Of a stretch of 64,000 nucleotides of DNA, positions 16,943 to 26,463 are shown one piece after another. Under the pieces are notes generated by a model. That model did no database searches. It was not told the DNA's origin and saw nothing but the letters and a program-made list of their open reading frames with translations. Position numbers and translations under genes: made by a program. Every line of letters begins with the position of its first letter. Position 1 is the first letter of the stretch. The stretch lies in assembly GCF_030818895.1 (NCBI RefSeq), contig NZ_JAUTBA010000001.1, positions 2,294,001 to 2,358,000 on the forward strand, read 5' to 3'. Source of the DNA: Sphingobacterium zeae. Its GTDB lineage: Bacteria > Bacteroidota > Bacteroidia > Sphingobacteriales > Sphingobacteriaceae.

Positions 16943-19900
16943 ATGACTGAAGGAAAAGGAACAAACTTGCTTAAAGCAGCAAAGGAACTCAACATCGGGA
17001 TACATACCGCCGTCGAATGTTTAGTGAAAAAGGGATATGATGTAGAAGCAAAGCCTAACACTAAATTGAACGGAGAGATGTATGGTGTGCTGTTAAAAGA
17101 GTTTCAGGGAGACAAATCACTGAAAGATGAAGCTAAACAAATTGTTATTGGCAAAATTCGTCGTGAGGAGTCGCCGTCCACTTCTCCTAAGGAATCATCT
17201 AAGAGTGAGGATACCGAAGATCATGATGAATCTAAGGAAATCTTGGTCAAGAATACGGTAGAAATTCCATCTGCTAAAGAAGCTACTCCTGTAAAGGTGG
17301 AGGAACCTGCGCACCAAGGTGGTATGAAGGTTGTCGGTAAAATTGATCTTGACGCTTTACGTAGAGGCGGAAATAAGGTGAAGCGGGAAGAACCTGTTAA
17401 GGAAGAGCCTAGAAATACCAAAGAAGTATCTGCAGAGATAAAAGCCGAAGTTAAGGCGGAAGAGAAGAAGGACGTCGAAGTGAAAGCGCCTAGTGTTGAA
17501 GCAAAAAAAGAAGAACCAAAGGTTGCTGAAAATAAGCAAGAAGCTATAGAGCCCAAAGCGGAGATCAAAAAACCGGAAGTAGATAAAACAGAAGTAAAAG
17601 CAACTCCGGTTGTAGAGACAAAAACTGAGCCTGTGAAGGTAGAAGAGAAGAAAAAAGAAGAAACAGCACCCAAAGCTGTACCAGTAACTCCAATAGTGGA
17701 GCCTGTAAAAAAACAAGGTGATGATATTTTTTCTGCTCGCGCAGAAAGATTGACAGGTCCTAAAGTGGTTGGTAAAATTGAATTGCCAACAGCGAGACCT
17801 TCCCACAAACCGGTGGCTTCATCTTCTAATGCTGGAAATAACAATGAGAAACGTAAGCGTAAGCGTACGAATCCAAATGGTCCAGTTAATCCGAACGCGG
17901 GTCAAGGTCATGGTAATAATAATCAAAACCGTGGGCCACGTGATGGTAATAATCCCAACAATCGAGACCAACAAAACACTCGTGGTGGGAATCATGGTAG
18001 TAACAATAATCCAAACAATCGTCAAGGGCAAACCGGAAACCAACAAGGTAGACCAGGTCAAGGTGGTGGAAATAACCAACACCCGGGGAGACCAGGTCAA
18101 GGTACTCGACCGCAATATGGAAATCGTTTTGACAATAGAGGTAAGGGAAGACCTGTTGAGAATAAGGAAGAACCTACTGAAAAGGAAATCCAAGATCAAA
18201 TCAAAGCAACACTTGCTCGTCTAAGTGGTGCAGGTAAGTCGGGGAAATTTGCGCAGCGCGCCAAATTGAGAAGACAGAAACGTGATGATGTTGCCCAACA
18301 TGCAGAAGAAGCTGCAATGGAGCAAGAGATGATGGCTAAAGTATTGCGTGTTACAGAGTTTGTAACTGCAAACGAATTAGCAAACTTGATGGACGTTCAA
18401 GTAACTCAGATTATTGCAACTTGTATGAGTTTGGGTATGTTTGTGTCAATTAATCAACGTCTAGATGCTGAAACTTTAGCAATAGTAGCGGATGAATTTG
18501 GTTATCAGGTAGAGTTTATCAAACCTGAGGATGAAGAAACTGCTGAGCTTGAAGAGTCTGATACTGAACAAAACTTGATTTCGAGAGCGCCTATTGTAAC
18601 GGTAATGGGACACGTCGATCATGGTAAAACCTCATTACTGGATTACATTCGTAAGGCAAACGTTACTTCTGGTGAGGCCGGTGGTATCACCCAACATATC
18701 GGTGCATACGCGGTGAAATTGGAAGATGATCGTAAAATCACATTTTTGGATACACCTGGTCACGAAGCTTTTACGGCTATGCGTGCTCGCGGTGCCAAAG
18801 TTACTGATATTGTTATTATCGTTATTGCAGCCGACGACGCTGTCATGCCACAAACTAAAGAAGCGATCAACCACGCGCAAGCGGCAGGAGTGCCAATCGT
18901 ATTTGCATTTACGAAAGTGGATAAACCTGGAGCAAATCCTGATAGAATCCGCGAACAGCTTTCTGCGATGAATATCTTGGTTGAAGATTGGGGTGGTAAG
19001 TTCCAAGCGCAAGAGATTTCAGCAAAAACGGGAGAAAATGTTGACCTTTTATTAGAGAAAGTTTTATTGGAAGCTGAGATGTTAGATCTAAAGGCTGATC
19101 CGAAAAAACGTGCTGTTGGTTCAGTAATTGAAGCAGCTTTGGATAAAGGCCGTGGTATTGTAACAACGGTATTGATACAAAGTGGTACATTACGCGTTGG
19201 AGATCCTATATTAGCGGGATCTCATTCCGGTAAAGTTAAAGCGTTGACTAATGAAAGAGGTGAACGTGTGAAAGAGGCGGGACCTTCTGTTCCAGTACAA
19301 ATATTGGGGATGTCAGGAGCGCCAACAGCAGGGGATAAGCTTTATGTTCTTGAAAGCGAATCTGAAGCTAGAACTGTAGCCAACAAACGTCTTCAGTTAC
19401 AACGTGAACAAGGCATGCGTGCTACTAAACACATCACTCTAGATGAAATCGGTCGTCGTTTAGCGATCGGTAACTTTAAAGAGCTTAATATTATCGTTAA
19501 AGGTGATGTGGATGGTTCTATCGAAGCATTATCAGATTCTTTATTGAAATTGTCTACTGACGAGATTCAAGTTAACATTATTCATAAATCAGTCGGTGCG
19601 ATCTCTGAATCGGATGTATTGTTAGCTTCTGCTTCTGATGCGATCATCATAGGTTTCCAAGTACGCCCAACTCAAAATGCACGAAAGTTAGCTGAGAACG
19701 AGCAAATTGATGTACGTTTATATTCGATCATCTATGATGCGATTGATGAAATTAAGTCTGCGATGGAAGGTATGTTAGCTCCGAAATTTGAAGAGAAAAT
19801 TGTTGCTGAGGTTGAAATCAGAGAAACCTTCAAAATTTCTAAAGTTGGTACGATTGCGGGATGTATGGTTCGCGAGGGCAAAATTAATAGAAACAATGAT

Positions 19901-20089
19901 ATCCGTGTAATTAGAGATGGTGTTGTTATCCATACTGGTAAACTGGCATCTTTGAAGCGTTTCAAAGATGATGTGAAAGAAGTTTCACAGGGTTACGAAT
20001 GTGGTTTAAATATTGACCGTTTCAATGATATTGAGGTAGGAGATATTGTTGAAGCTTACGAACAAGTTGAAGTGAAACGTAAATTATAA
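16943..20089 (+). CDS. infB: Translation initiation factor IF-2
   Basis: A 1048-aa GTPase that brings initiator tRNA to the 30S subunit. The N-terminal helical domain ([27 protein letters not shown]) is followed by a long low-complexity region: Lys/Glu/Val/Ala-rich at about residues 75-260, then Asn/Gly/Gln/Arg-rich at about 300-400. The G domain starts near residue 555 ([28 protein letters not shown]), then domains II-IV. It follows nusA by about 100 bp, without an intervening strong terminator. Confidence 0.98.
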   Translation: MTEGKGTNLLKAAKELNIGIHTAVECLVKKGYDVEAKPNTKLNGEMYGVLLKEFQGDKSLKDEAKQIVIGKIRREESPSTSPKESSKSEDTEDHDESKEILVKNTVEIPSAKEATPVKVEEPAHQGGMKVVGKIDLDALRRGGNKVKREEPVKEEPRNTKEVSAEIKAEVKAEEKKDVEVKAPSVEAKKEEPKVAENKQEAIEPKAEIKKPEVDKTEVKATPVVETKTEPVKVEEKKKEETAPKAVPVTPIVEPVKKQGDDIFSARAERLTGPKVVGKIELPTARPSHKPVASSSNAGNNNEKRKRKRTNPNGPVNPNAGQGHGNNNQNRGPRDGNNPNNRDQQNTRGGNHGSNNNPNNRQGQTGNQQGRPGQGGGNNQHPGRPGQGTRPQYGNRFDNRGKGRPVENKEEPTEKEIQDQIKATLARLSGAGKSGKFAQRAKLRRQKRDDVAQHAEEAAMEQEMMAKVLRVTEFVTANELANLMDVQVTQIIATCMSLGMFVSINQRLDAETLAIVADEFGYQVEFIKPEDEETAELEESDTEQNLISRAPIVTVMGHVDHGKTSLLDYIRKANVTSGEAGGITQHIGAYAVKLEDDRKITFLDTPGHEAFTAMRARGAKVTDIVIIVIAADDAVMPQTKEAINHAQAAGVPIVFAFTKVDKPGANPDRIREQLSAMNILVEDWGGKFQAQEISAKTGENVDLLLEKVLLEAEMLDLKADPKKRAVGSVIEAALDKGRGIVTTVLIQSGTLRVGDPILAGSHSGKVKALTNERGERVKEAGPSVPVQILGMSGAPTAGDKLYVLESESEARTVANKRLQLQREQGMRATKHITLDEIGRRLAIGNFKELNIIVKGDVDGSIEALSDSLLKLSTDEIQVNIIHKSVGAISESDVLLASASDAIIIGFQVRPTQNARKLAENEQIDVRLYSIIYDAIDEIKSAMEGMLAPKFEEKIVAEVEIRETFKISKVGTIAGCMVREGKINRNNDIRVIRDGVVIHTGKLASLKRFKDDVKEVSQGYECGLNIDRFNDIEVGDIVEAYEQVEVKRKL

Positions 20090-20116
20090 TCAGCGAGTTG
20101 ACATACGCATAAAACA

Positions 20117-20159
20117 GAAGGCGGCATTGATTAAATAAAATCAATGCCGCTTTCTTTTA
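20117..20159. terminator. Bidirectional terminator between infB and the VOC gene
   Basis: A strong stem, GCGGCATTGATT / AATCAATGCCGC, extended by GAAA/TTTC, sits between convergent genes with T-rich flanks. Confidence 0.9.
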
Positions 20160-20549
20160 CGCTTCATATAATTCTATTGGGAGCTGATCAGGATCAAAAA
20201 AGAATGTAAAGCGTCTATTTGTTAGCTCATCTATTCTGATCCCTTCGTGTGATATGCCTGCTTTCTCTAGCTTACTTAATTCCGAGTCGAGATCATCTAC
20301 TTCAAATGCAAGATGCCTTAAACCTGCAGCTTCTGGGAAGCTAAGTCTTTTGTGTGGAGAAGGAAAAGAGAAAAGTTCGATAATATAGTGATCATTTAGT
20401 CTGAGATCCAGTTTATATGAATCGCGTTCTTTGCGGTAATATTCTTGCATAATCTCAAGGCCCAGTACGTCGGTATAAAATTCTTTTGAACGCTCATAAT
20501 TGCTACATATAATGGCAATATGATGTATTTTATTAAGGTTTAATTTCAT
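20157..20549 (-). CDS. VOC/glyoxalase-I-like protein (YaeR type)
   Basis: A 130-aa single-domain vicinal oxygen chelate protein. Metal ligand positions fit the family: HHIAIICSNYERSKEFYTDVLGLE at the N-terminus, ELFSF, GLRHLAFEVDD, and the final PIELYEA Glu. This resembles the YaeR/SMU1112c subgroup, whose substrate is unsettled; lactoylglutathione lyase activity should not be assumed. A -7-like TAAATTTC lies five bases before the ATG. Confidence 0.88.
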   Translation of the reverse strand: MKLNLNKIHHIAIICSNYERSKEFYTDVLGLEIMQEYYRKERDSYKLDLRLNDHYIIELFSFPSPHKRLSFPEAAGLRHLAFEVDDLDSELSKLEKAGISHEGIRIDELTNRRFTFFFDPDQLPIELYEA

Positions 20550-20622
20550 CTATAGAAATTTATAGCTTTGAGCCTATTGTGCATTTGTCCCTTTGTATGG
20601 TAAAAAACATATGGTATTATCT

Positions 20623-21690
20623 TTAAAGTTGTTTTGCTCTTTCATATTGTTTAGGCCATGGAATGTCAGCAGCTAATTCTTTCGCAAAATGTAAAGGAAG
20701 GTGAGGGTCGTCGAGAAATCCCCTGCCGATTAAAATTAAATCAGCTTGTTTTTTTGCAATGATCTCGGCGGCCTCAACAGCTGTTTTGATCAAGCCTACA
20801 GTGCCCACCTTATTCTCCGTATTTTCTTTAATTGCTGTGGCAAAAGGGAGCTGATATGCAGGTTTGATATCTATTTTTTGATGCGAGACTAAACCTCCAC
20901 TTGACACATCAATGAGATCTACGCCCAATGTATACAATAGTTTTGATAAAGAGATAGACTGTTGTAAATCCCACCCATTCACAGCCCAATCTGTCGCAGA
21001 AATACGGATCCATAAATTTTGAGTTGTTATTTCCTGTTTTACTTTTTTAACGATTTCAACAAGAAAACGGATTCTATTTTCGAATGTACCGCCATAAATA
21101 TCCCTACGTGAGTTGCTCAATGGGGAGAGAAATTGATGGATCAGGTATCCATGTGCAGCATGGAGTTCAATAATTTCATAACCGGCTTGTATAGCTCTTC
21201 TCGTTGCGGCTCCGAATTGTTCAATCAATATTTCAATAGCAGCAATACTGAGCTTTTGTGGTTCGTGGTCTCCCGCATGGAATGCGATGGGCGATGGAGC
21301 CACCGTTTGCCAGCCCTGAGGGTCCGTTGGTGAAAATTGATTCCTGCCAAGCCAAGGTTTATTGCTGCTTGCTTTGCGGCCAGCGTGCGCTAGTTGTATC
21401 CCCGGGACAGAGCCATTTTCTTTGATGAACGCGGTTATTTCTTTTAATTTGTTGATGTGGCAATCGTCCCATATTCCAAGGTCTCCATCACTGATTCGGC
21501 CTTCAGCAGTAATAGCGGTTGCTTCTTGTATTATTGCGGCAGCACCGCCGACTGCAAACTGGCCCAAGTGTACCAAGTGCCAATTATTCGCCAACCCATC
21601 TGTTGCCGAATACTGACACATCGGAGAAACGACTAAGCGATTCTTTAATAGTATACTTCCGATATTTATTGTTGAAAATAATTGACTCAT
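20623..21690 (-). CDS. Old yellow enzyme-type NADH:flavin oxidoreductase (YqjM-like)
   Basis: A 355-aa FMN-dependent TIM-barrel ene-reductase. The YqjM-class Cys is in RLVVSPMCQYSATDG, the substrate-binding His pair is in ELHAAHGYLIHQFLSPLSN, and the FMN phosphate loop is ADLILIGRGFLDDPHLP. These enzymes reduce activated C=C bonds with NAD(P)H. A longer frame starts at 21726, but the ATG at 21690 gives the usual N-terminus (MSQLFSTINIGSILLKNR). The natural substrate is unknown. Confidence 0.92.
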   Translation of the reverse strand: MSQLFSTINIGSILLKNRLVVSPMCQYSATDGLANNWHLVHLGQFAVGGAAAIIQEATAITAEGRISDGDLGIWDDCHINKLKEITAFIKENGSVPGIQLAHAGRKASSNKPWLGRNQFSPTDPQGWQTVAPSPIAFHAGDHEPQKLSIAAIEILIEQFGAATRRAIQAGYEIIELHAAHGYLIHQFLSPLSNSRRDIYGGTFENRIRFLVEIVKKVKQEITTQNLWIRISATDWAVNGWDLQQSISLSKLLYTLGVDLIDVSSGGLVSHQKIDIKPAYQLPFATAIKENTENKVGTVGLIKTAVEAAEIIAKKQADLILIGRGFLDDPHLPLHFAKELAADIPWPKQYERAKQL

Positions 21691-21809
21691 AATTCCTTGT
21701 TTAAACGAGACAGGAATAAAGAACACACCTGCCTTAATACCATTAATATATAATTATATGAAGCCTTTAAAAGGCTTCTATTTAGGTCGTCCTACCTTCT
21801 TTTCGATCA

Positions 21810-22526
21810 TTACGGATTTGTAGACCATAAAGAAGCCGATTTAAGCATAGCTCGTCTAGGTAGCTTTAAGTTGGCTACGATCAACGCTGCAAAATCTTCA
21901 GGCTGTAAAACTTTTTCTGGATCACCATCGGTAAGTCCAAGATCTTTGGACATATCCGACGCAATCGTACTTGGCATTAGCGTACATACCCGAATATTGT
22001 GTTTTCGTACTTCCCGCATTAAAGAATCGGCGAAGCCGATGACGCCAAACTTTGATGCACTATAAGCGGAAGTGGTGGCTGCGCCATTTAATCCTGCTGT
22101 CGAAGATACCATAATGATATCGCCCTGATTTTTTTCAATCAGTTGCGGAAGAATAGTTTTTGTAACAAAATACGTACCCACGAGATTCGTTTGAATGATC
22201 GATGTCCAATCGGCAGCATCCATGTCGAGCACACTGGAAAACGATGCTACTCCCGCATTGTTAACTAATATGTCAAAGCTACCGAAGGTATTTTTCAATC
22301 GCTCGATCTCCTCCTGTACTGCACTATAATTTGATACGTCAAAGACGGCATAAGTGACCTCAGTGCCCAGCTCGGCAAGTTCCGTGGCCGTATCCTTTAA
22401 AGCAGCTTCATTTCTACCGGTAATCGCGATATGAACACCTTCTTTCGCTAATGCATAGGCAATAGCTTTCCCCAATCCTCGCGCACCACCCGTAATTAAG
22501 GCTCTTTTTCCTGTTATATTTTCCAT
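21810..22526 (-). CDS. Short-chain dehydrogenase/reductase (FabG-like)
   Basis: A 238-aa classical SDR. The cofactor motif is GARGLGKA (TGGARGLGKAIA), then NNAGV, the catalytic Ser in VSSTAG, and YSASK with Tyr and Lys. Annotation as 3-oxoacyl-ACP reductase is common for such genes, but the substrate is not settled. The ATG at 22526 is preferred over the upstream in-frame ATG at 22583 because it directly precedes the Rossmann strand. It follows the Nudix gene on the same strand, separated by a terminator. Confidence 0.88.
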   Translation of the reverse strand: MENITGKRALITGGARGLGKAIAYALAKEGVHIAITGRNEAALKDTATELAELGTEVTYAVFDVSNYSAVQEEIERLKNTFGSFDILVNNAGVASFSSVLDMDAADWTSIIQTNLVGTYFVTKTILPQLIEKNQGDIIMVSSTAGLNGAATTSAYSASKFGVIGFADSLMREVRKHNIRVCTLMPSTIASDMSKDLGLTDGDPEKVLQPEDFAALIVANLKLPRRAMLKSASLWSTNP

Positions 22527-22568
22527 AACATAAAAATAGGCATGATCTTTTTTATTCCTGTCAGATGA

Positions 22569-22604
22569 ACCTAAAAAAGGCAAATTATTTTGCCTTTTTT
22601 AGGA
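22569..22604 (-). terminator. Terminator overlapping the Nudix gene end
   Basis: A long AT-rich inverted repeat, CCTAAAAAAGGCAAA / TTTGCCTTTTTTAGG, whose upstream arm encodes the last residues (Leu-Lys-Lys-Ala-Lys) and whose loop contains the stop codon. Confidence 0.8.
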
Positions 22605-23172
22605 TATTTTCGATAATAGGGTAAGTGTTGTTGCGTATGTCTTCAAATTGGTCCACATGACGCCATTCTGCTTTTGTGATATCTTCTGCAGTTTGCGGAA
22701 TCAATTTAGGTACTTTGTTAACACCCATTTCATACCAATTTGTTGTTTTTAGAACAAATTCACCGTTACGCAAAAAATAAGTATGATAGGAGGTCGTAAT
22801 TTTCTTCCCTAAATAGTCAATTTTTATACCACATTCTTCTTCGACTTCACGTACTGCGGCTTCTCGCATTTTCTCATTATCTTCCACTTTACCTTTAGGA
22901 AGGTCCCATTTCCCTAGGCGATAGATGAATAAATAATCTCCATCACCGTTTTTAACAAGCCCCCCGGCTGCCTTAATAATCTTCATTTTGTTTTTTAAGT
23001 TTTGAAACACGGTTTCAAAGTCTTTGTTGATGTAGAGATATGTTTTTGGAACCTTATCAATTTCAGATTGTTTGAAAAGTTTTTGAAGGTCAATCTCTTG
23101 AAAACTAACCGTTTGTGGGTTTTTAGTTTTTGAAGGGACGAAATCTGCCAAAATTAGCAGGGTTTCGTTCAT
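22585..23172 (-). CDS. Nudix hydrolase
   Basis: A 195-aa protein with a Nudix box GKVEDNEKMREAAVREVEEECGI (GX5EX7REVXEEXGI) at about residues 100-122, preceded by an N-terminal extension of about 65 residues. Nudix enzymes cleave nucleoside diphosphates linked to another group; the substrate is unknown. The frame continues to 23196, but that would overlap the pyrE start; the ATG at 23172 is better. It is divergent from pyrE with only 22 bp between starts. Confidence 0.88.
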   Translation of the reverse strand: MNETLLILADFVPSKTKNPQTVSFQEIDLQKLFKQSEIDKVPKTYLYINKDFETVFQNLKNKMKIIKAAGGLVKNGDGDYLFIYRLGKWDLPKGKVEDNEKMREAAVREVEEECGIKIDYLGKKITTSYHTYFLRNGEFVLKTTNWYEMGVNKVPKLIPQTAEDITKAEWRHVDQFEDIRNNTYPIIENILKKAK

Positions 23173-23182
23173 ATAAATTTTA

Positions 23183-23190
23183 TAAATTTG
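23183..23190 (+). promoter_or_regulatory. -7 element of pyrE, 4 bp before the ATG
   Basis: TAAATTTG matches TAnnTTTG and ends only four bases before the pyrE ATG at 23195, which predicts a leaderless transcript. A clear -33 TTTG at the normal distance was not found. Confidence 0.6.
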
Positions 23191-23194
23191 CGCC

Positions 23195-23845
23195 ATGAAT
23201 AATTTAAATGAGGTTGAACAAAAAGTTGCTGAATCCTTATTGCAAATTAAAGCAATAAAATTGCAACCTAAAAGTCCTTTTACATGGGCGTCGGGTTGGA
23301 AGTCTCCAATTTACTGTGATAACCGTATCACTTTATCTCATCCTGCGATTCGTACATACATTCGTCAAAAGCTTTCTAAGCTTATTCAAGAAGAGTTTGG
23401 ATCAGTGGATATGATTTCTGGAGTTGCTACGGCAGGTATTCCACAAGGCGTTTTGGTAGCACAGGATTTGGGACTGCCATTTTCTTATGTCAGAAGCTCA
23501 GCTAAGGATCATGGTCGTCAGAATTTAATTGAAGGTGAAGTAGTTAGCGGTCAACGCGTAGTTGTAATTGAAGATCTAATTTCGACAGGTAAGAGTAGTT
23601 TAGTGGCTGTAAAGGCGTTACGTGAGGCTGGCTGCAATGTTGTTGGCTTGGTGTCTATTTTTACTTATGGATTGCAACAAGCTACTGATAATTTTGCTGA
23701 TGCAAAATGTCCTTATTTCAGTCTATGTAATTATGATGCTTTGATTCAGGTCGCTGCTGAAAATAGTTATGTATTGGAAGAGGATATTGAGATCTTGAAA
23801 ATGTGGCGATTGAACCCGGCTACTTGGGGCGACAATTTTCAATAA
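23195..23845 (+). CDS. pyrE: Orotate phosphoribosyltransferase
   Basis: A 216-aa type I phosphoribosyltransferase that joins orotate and PRPP to give OMP in pyrimidine synthesis. The PRPP loop is VVVIEDLISTGKSS, with SGVATAGIPQGVLVA and YVRSSAKDHGRQNLIEG as further conserved blocks. Length is normal. It is followed 19 bp later by an SRPBCC gene in the same direction. Confidence 0.97.
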   Translation: MNNLNEVEQKVAESLLQIKAIKLQPKSPFTWASGWKSPIYCDNRITLSHPAIRTYIRQKLSKLIQEEFGSVDMISGVATAGIPQGVLVAQDLGLPFSYVRSSAKDHGRQNLIEGEVVSGQRVVVIEDLISTGKSSLVAVKALREAGCNVVGLVSIFTYGLQQATDNFADAKCPYFSLCNYDALIQVAAENSYVLEEDIEILKMWRLNPATWGDNFQ

Positions 23846-23864
23846 AGAGGATTAATTTATCGTT

Positions 23865-24263
23865 ATGACTACTATTCAGAATACAACAGAAATCAACAAA
23901 AATGTCGGCGAGGTGTATGCGTTTTTGGCGGATCTCAACAATCATGAGCAGTTGATGCCTGAAAATATCTACAATTGGTCTTCGACTACGGACGAGGCGC
24001 GATTTACAATACAGAATATGGCAAAATTGGCTCTTCGCGTAGAAGAGCGTGTTGAGAATCATCTTATTAAGTTGACTCCTTTAGAGAAGGCACCTTTTGA
24101 CGTAACTCTTCGTTGGGAATTGCAAGTTATTGCTGATACAGTGACAAAGGCAACCTTTATCATAGATGCTGATCTCAACATGATGATGAAAATGATCGCT
24201 TCTGGGCCGCTTCAAAAATTGGTTGACTTTCAGGTCAACAAATTAAAAGAAAAGCTAGGGTAG
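23865..24263 (+). CDS. SRPBCC/START-like family protein
   Basis: A 132-aa protein whose start (TEINKNVGEVYAFLADLNNHEQLMPENI) and strand-helix pattern fit the SRPBCC ligand-binding fold, ending in the long C-terminal helix (LQKLVDFQVNKLKEKLG). No catalytic function can be assigned. It is probably co-transcribed with pyrE, an arrangement that seems common in Bacteroidota. Confidence 0.8.
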   Translation: MTTIQNTTEINKNVGEVYAFLADLNNHEQLMPENIYNWSSTTDEARFTIQNMAKLALRVEERVENHLIKLTPLEKAPFDVTLRWELQVIADTVTKATFIIDADLNMMMKMIASGPLQKLVDFQVNKLKEKLG

Positions 24264-24280
24264 GTTGGTTCATAGCGAAT

Positions 24281-24319
24281 ATAAAAAAAGCTCGATTAGT
24301 AATAATCGAGCTTTTTTTA
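24281..24319. terminator. Bidirectional terminator, SRPBCC gene / sod
   Basis: AAAAAAAGCTCGATTA pairs with TAATCGAGCTTTTTTT around a 4-5-nt loop, between convergent genes. The sod stop codon lies inside the right T-run. Confidence 0.9.
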
Positions 24320-25033
24320 TGCTAGTCTTTCATTGACTTTTTTCCAATTCACAATATTCCACCAATTTTTAATATAATCAGCTCTTTTGTTTTGATAGTG
24401 CAGGTAATAAGCATGCTCCCATACATCAAGACCTAAAATGGGAATACCTTTTACCTCTGCAACATCCATTAAAGGATTGTCTTGGTTTGGAGTAGAGCTA
24501 ATTTTTAAGTTACCTGAGTCATCCAAAAGCAACCAGGCCCATCCCGAACCGAATCGTGAGGTTGCTGCAGCGGCAAACTGTTCTTTGAATTTGTCTAGAG
24601 AACCAAATGTCTTATTGATCATAGTCAATAATTTTTCGGATGGCTGGCTCGGCTTATCGGACAGACTTTCCCAAAAAAAGTTATGGTTCCAGGCTCCTCC
24701 AGCATTATTCCTTGCTTTTGGAGAGTACTTAGATATGTTTGCTAGAAGTTGCTCCTCTGAGGCTTCCTTGATGTTTTCAGCAAGAATGGCTTCGTTAACG
24801 GCATTAATATAGGCCATATGGTGCTTTGTATAATGGATTTCCATCGTCAACGCATCAATATTAGGCTCCAAAGCGGCATAACTGAATGGTAATTTTACTT
24901 GGGAAAACTTTAAGGTAGCGGCATGTAATTCAGTAGCTTTCGCGGAAGCAATATCTTGTAATATTGATCCAGATACAGCGATGCCTAGCGTAGCTTTTGC
25001 TGCATTTTGAAGGAAGTTTCTGCGTGTTTGCAT
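24317..25033 (-). CDS. Fe/Mn superoxide dismutase with Tat-like signal
   Basis: A 238-aa enzyme that dismutes superoxide. The N-terminus MQTRRNFLQNAAKATLGIAVSG carries an RRxFL twin-arginine motif, suggesting folded export to the periplasm with its metal bound. Metal ligands are visible: His in MEIHYTKHHMAYI, His in GAWNHNFFWESL, and Asp/His in LDVWEHAYYLHYQNKRADYIKNWW. The metal (Fe or Mn) cannot be decided by eye. Confidence 0.95.
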   Translation of the reverse strand: MQTRRNFLQNAAKATLGIAVSGSILQDIASAKATELHAATLKFSQVKLPFSYAALEPNIDALTMEIHYTKHHMAYINAVNEAILAENIKEASEEQLLANISKYSPKARNNAGGAWNHNFFWESLSDKPSQPSEKLLTMINKTFGSLDKFKEQFAAAATSRFGSGWAWLLLDDSGNLKISSTPNQDNPLMDVAEVKGIPILGLDVWEHAYYLHYQNKRADYIKNWWNIVNWKKVNERLA

Positions 25034-25265
25034 ATAATCTTATTGTGATTAGTTTTGATATAAATATAACGTGAAATTTTGCAAATATTGTCCAAGAATT
25101 GTCTGTTAATTGTAATACAACAAAATTGTTATAAATTCATCTGTAGAGCAGCATGCTTTGTTTCGAATTTTGATGTACGGTAATTTTGCTACCCCTAATT
25201 TCTATTGTTTTAAAGGCATTTCATGGCAGTTATAGGACAGGTTGGCTAAAGAATTATAATTGTTT

Positions 25266-25290
25266 ATAAAATCAAATTTAGCTAAGTTTG
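25266..25290 (+). promoter_or_regulatory. Promoter element before the flavin/2Fe-2S reductase
   Basis: AAATTTAGCTAAGTTTG spans 25274-25290. Its -7 TAAGTTTG (25283-25290) ends four bases before the ATG, and ATTG at 25259-25262 has the right 20-bp spacing for -33. A 25-bp stretch here recurs with one change at 48621-48645. Confidence 0.7.
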
Positions 25291-25294
25291 ATCT

Positions 25295-26341
25295 ATGTAT
25301 ACATTAAGGATTTCAAAAATCATCCCCCAACCTAATAATAACCTTACTTTTCAGCTTGAGTCTATAGCAGGAGACTATCCTTACTATAAAGCTGGGCAGT
25401 TTATTACACTTTCTTTTGTGTTTGGTGATCATGAGGTACGTCGTTCTTATTCTTTTAATAGTTCGCCGGATAATAATGAGCCCTTAAGTATCACAGTTAA
25501 GCGTGTCGAAAATGGGGAAATATCCCGACTGCTCCACCATACTATTGTGGAGGGGGATATCGTCAATGCAATGGAACCTCAGGGTTTATTTGTATATGAA
25601 CCCAAACCGGAAAAGGTTCGGACCTTATTTTTGTTTGCTGCAGGAATTGGCATTACACCCTTGTATGCTATTCTGAAAACAGCGCTTCTTGCTGAAAGTA
25701 AGTCCAAAATAGTTTTAATTTACAGTAATAGTACGCTGGAGTTAACACCGTTCCGATCGGAATTGGAGCACTGGGCAGATCGATTTCCTGATCGCTTAAC
25801 TATTGTGTGGATTTACTCCAATAGTAAATACTTGATGAAAGCCAGGTTAAATAGAGACTATATACATGCTATTGTTAACGATCATTTGTTTGGAAATAAG
25901 GAAGATGCTTTGTTTTATACCTGTGGTCCTGTGATTTATATGGACTTATGTCGTTTTACCCTTTTGGGGATGGGGTTTGATTCCAATCAGATAAAACGAG
26001 AGACATTTCTATTGCCCGAAAATGAAGAGGATGATGATGACGAGACCGAAAAGGAAGTCGATAGAACAACCTATGCCATCGAACTATCTTTTCAAGGTAA
26101 AACTTATCATCTAGAGGTTCCCTACAATAAATCTATTTTAGATATAGGGCTGGAGCATAAAATTAAATTGCCTTATTCTTGTAAATCCGGTATGTGTAGT
26201 ACGTGTATTTCGCAGTGTACAAGGGGGAAAGTAAGAATGGACTATAATGAGGTGTTAACAGACCGTGAAGTTGAACAAGGAAGAATACTGTTGTGCACAG
26301 GGCATCCGATAGAAATGAATACAGCTATTGAAGTGCTATAA
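25295..26341 (+). CDS. Ferredoxin reductase-like flavoprotein with 2Fe-2S domain (PaaE/Hmp-like)
   Basis: A 348-aa electron-transfer protein. The FAD-binding part has RRSYSFNSSPD, the NAD(P)-binding part has FLFAAGIGITPLYAIL and CGPVIYMDL. An acidic linker (ENEEDDDDETEKE, about residue 242-254) leads to a C-terminal plant-type ferredoxin with CKSGMCSTC (C-x4-C-x2-C) and a final Cys in LLCTGHP. This architecture matches phenylacetyl-CoA epoxygenase reductase PaaE and related oxygenase reductases, but no paa oxygenase genes are nearby, so its partner is unknown. Confidence 0.88.
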   Translation: MYTLRISKIIPQPNNNLTFQLESIAGDYPYYKAGQFITLSFVFGDHEVRRSYSFNSSPDNNEPLSITVKRVENGEISRLLHHTIVEGDIVNAMEPQGLFVYEPKPEKVRTLFLFAAGIGITPLYAILKTALLAESKSKIVLIYSNSTLELTPFRSELEHWADRFPDRLTIVWIYSNSKYLMKARLNRDYIHAIVNDHLFGNKEDALFYTCGPVIYMDLCRFTLLGMGFDSNQIKRETFLLPENEEDDDDETEKEVDRTTYAIELSFQGKTYHLEVPYNKSILDIGLEHKIKLPYSCKSGMCSTCISQCTRGKVRMDYNEVLTDREVEQGRILLCTGHPIEMNTAIEVL

Positions 26342-26404
26342 TTGAGCATTGGTATTTAATCCAAAAATATGCTGTGCAATCATGGGGTGCCAGAAATATT
26401 TAAA

Positions 26405-26436
26405 ATTGCATATACACGTAAATTTACCTAAGTTTG
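26405..26436 (+). promoter_or_regulatory. Promoter of the acetoacetyl-CoA synthetase gene
   Basis: ATTG (26405-26408), a 20-bp spacer, and TAAGTTTG (26429-26436) inside AAATTTACCTAAGTTTG, the same 17-bp element as at 25274-25290. The leader is about 20 nt. Confidence 0.7.
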
Positions 26437-26463
26437 GATATAACCGTTTTATAGCTAACTATT

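Noticed and set aside
17221..18224. Long open frames opposite or out of frame with the infB linker
   Set aside because: They arise from the repetitive codon composition of the low-complexity IF-2 region and show no protein-like features.
21760..21778. GAAGCCTTT/AAAGGCTTC palindrome downstream of the SDR gene stop
   Set aside because: Short stem and no T-run; too weak to call a terminator.
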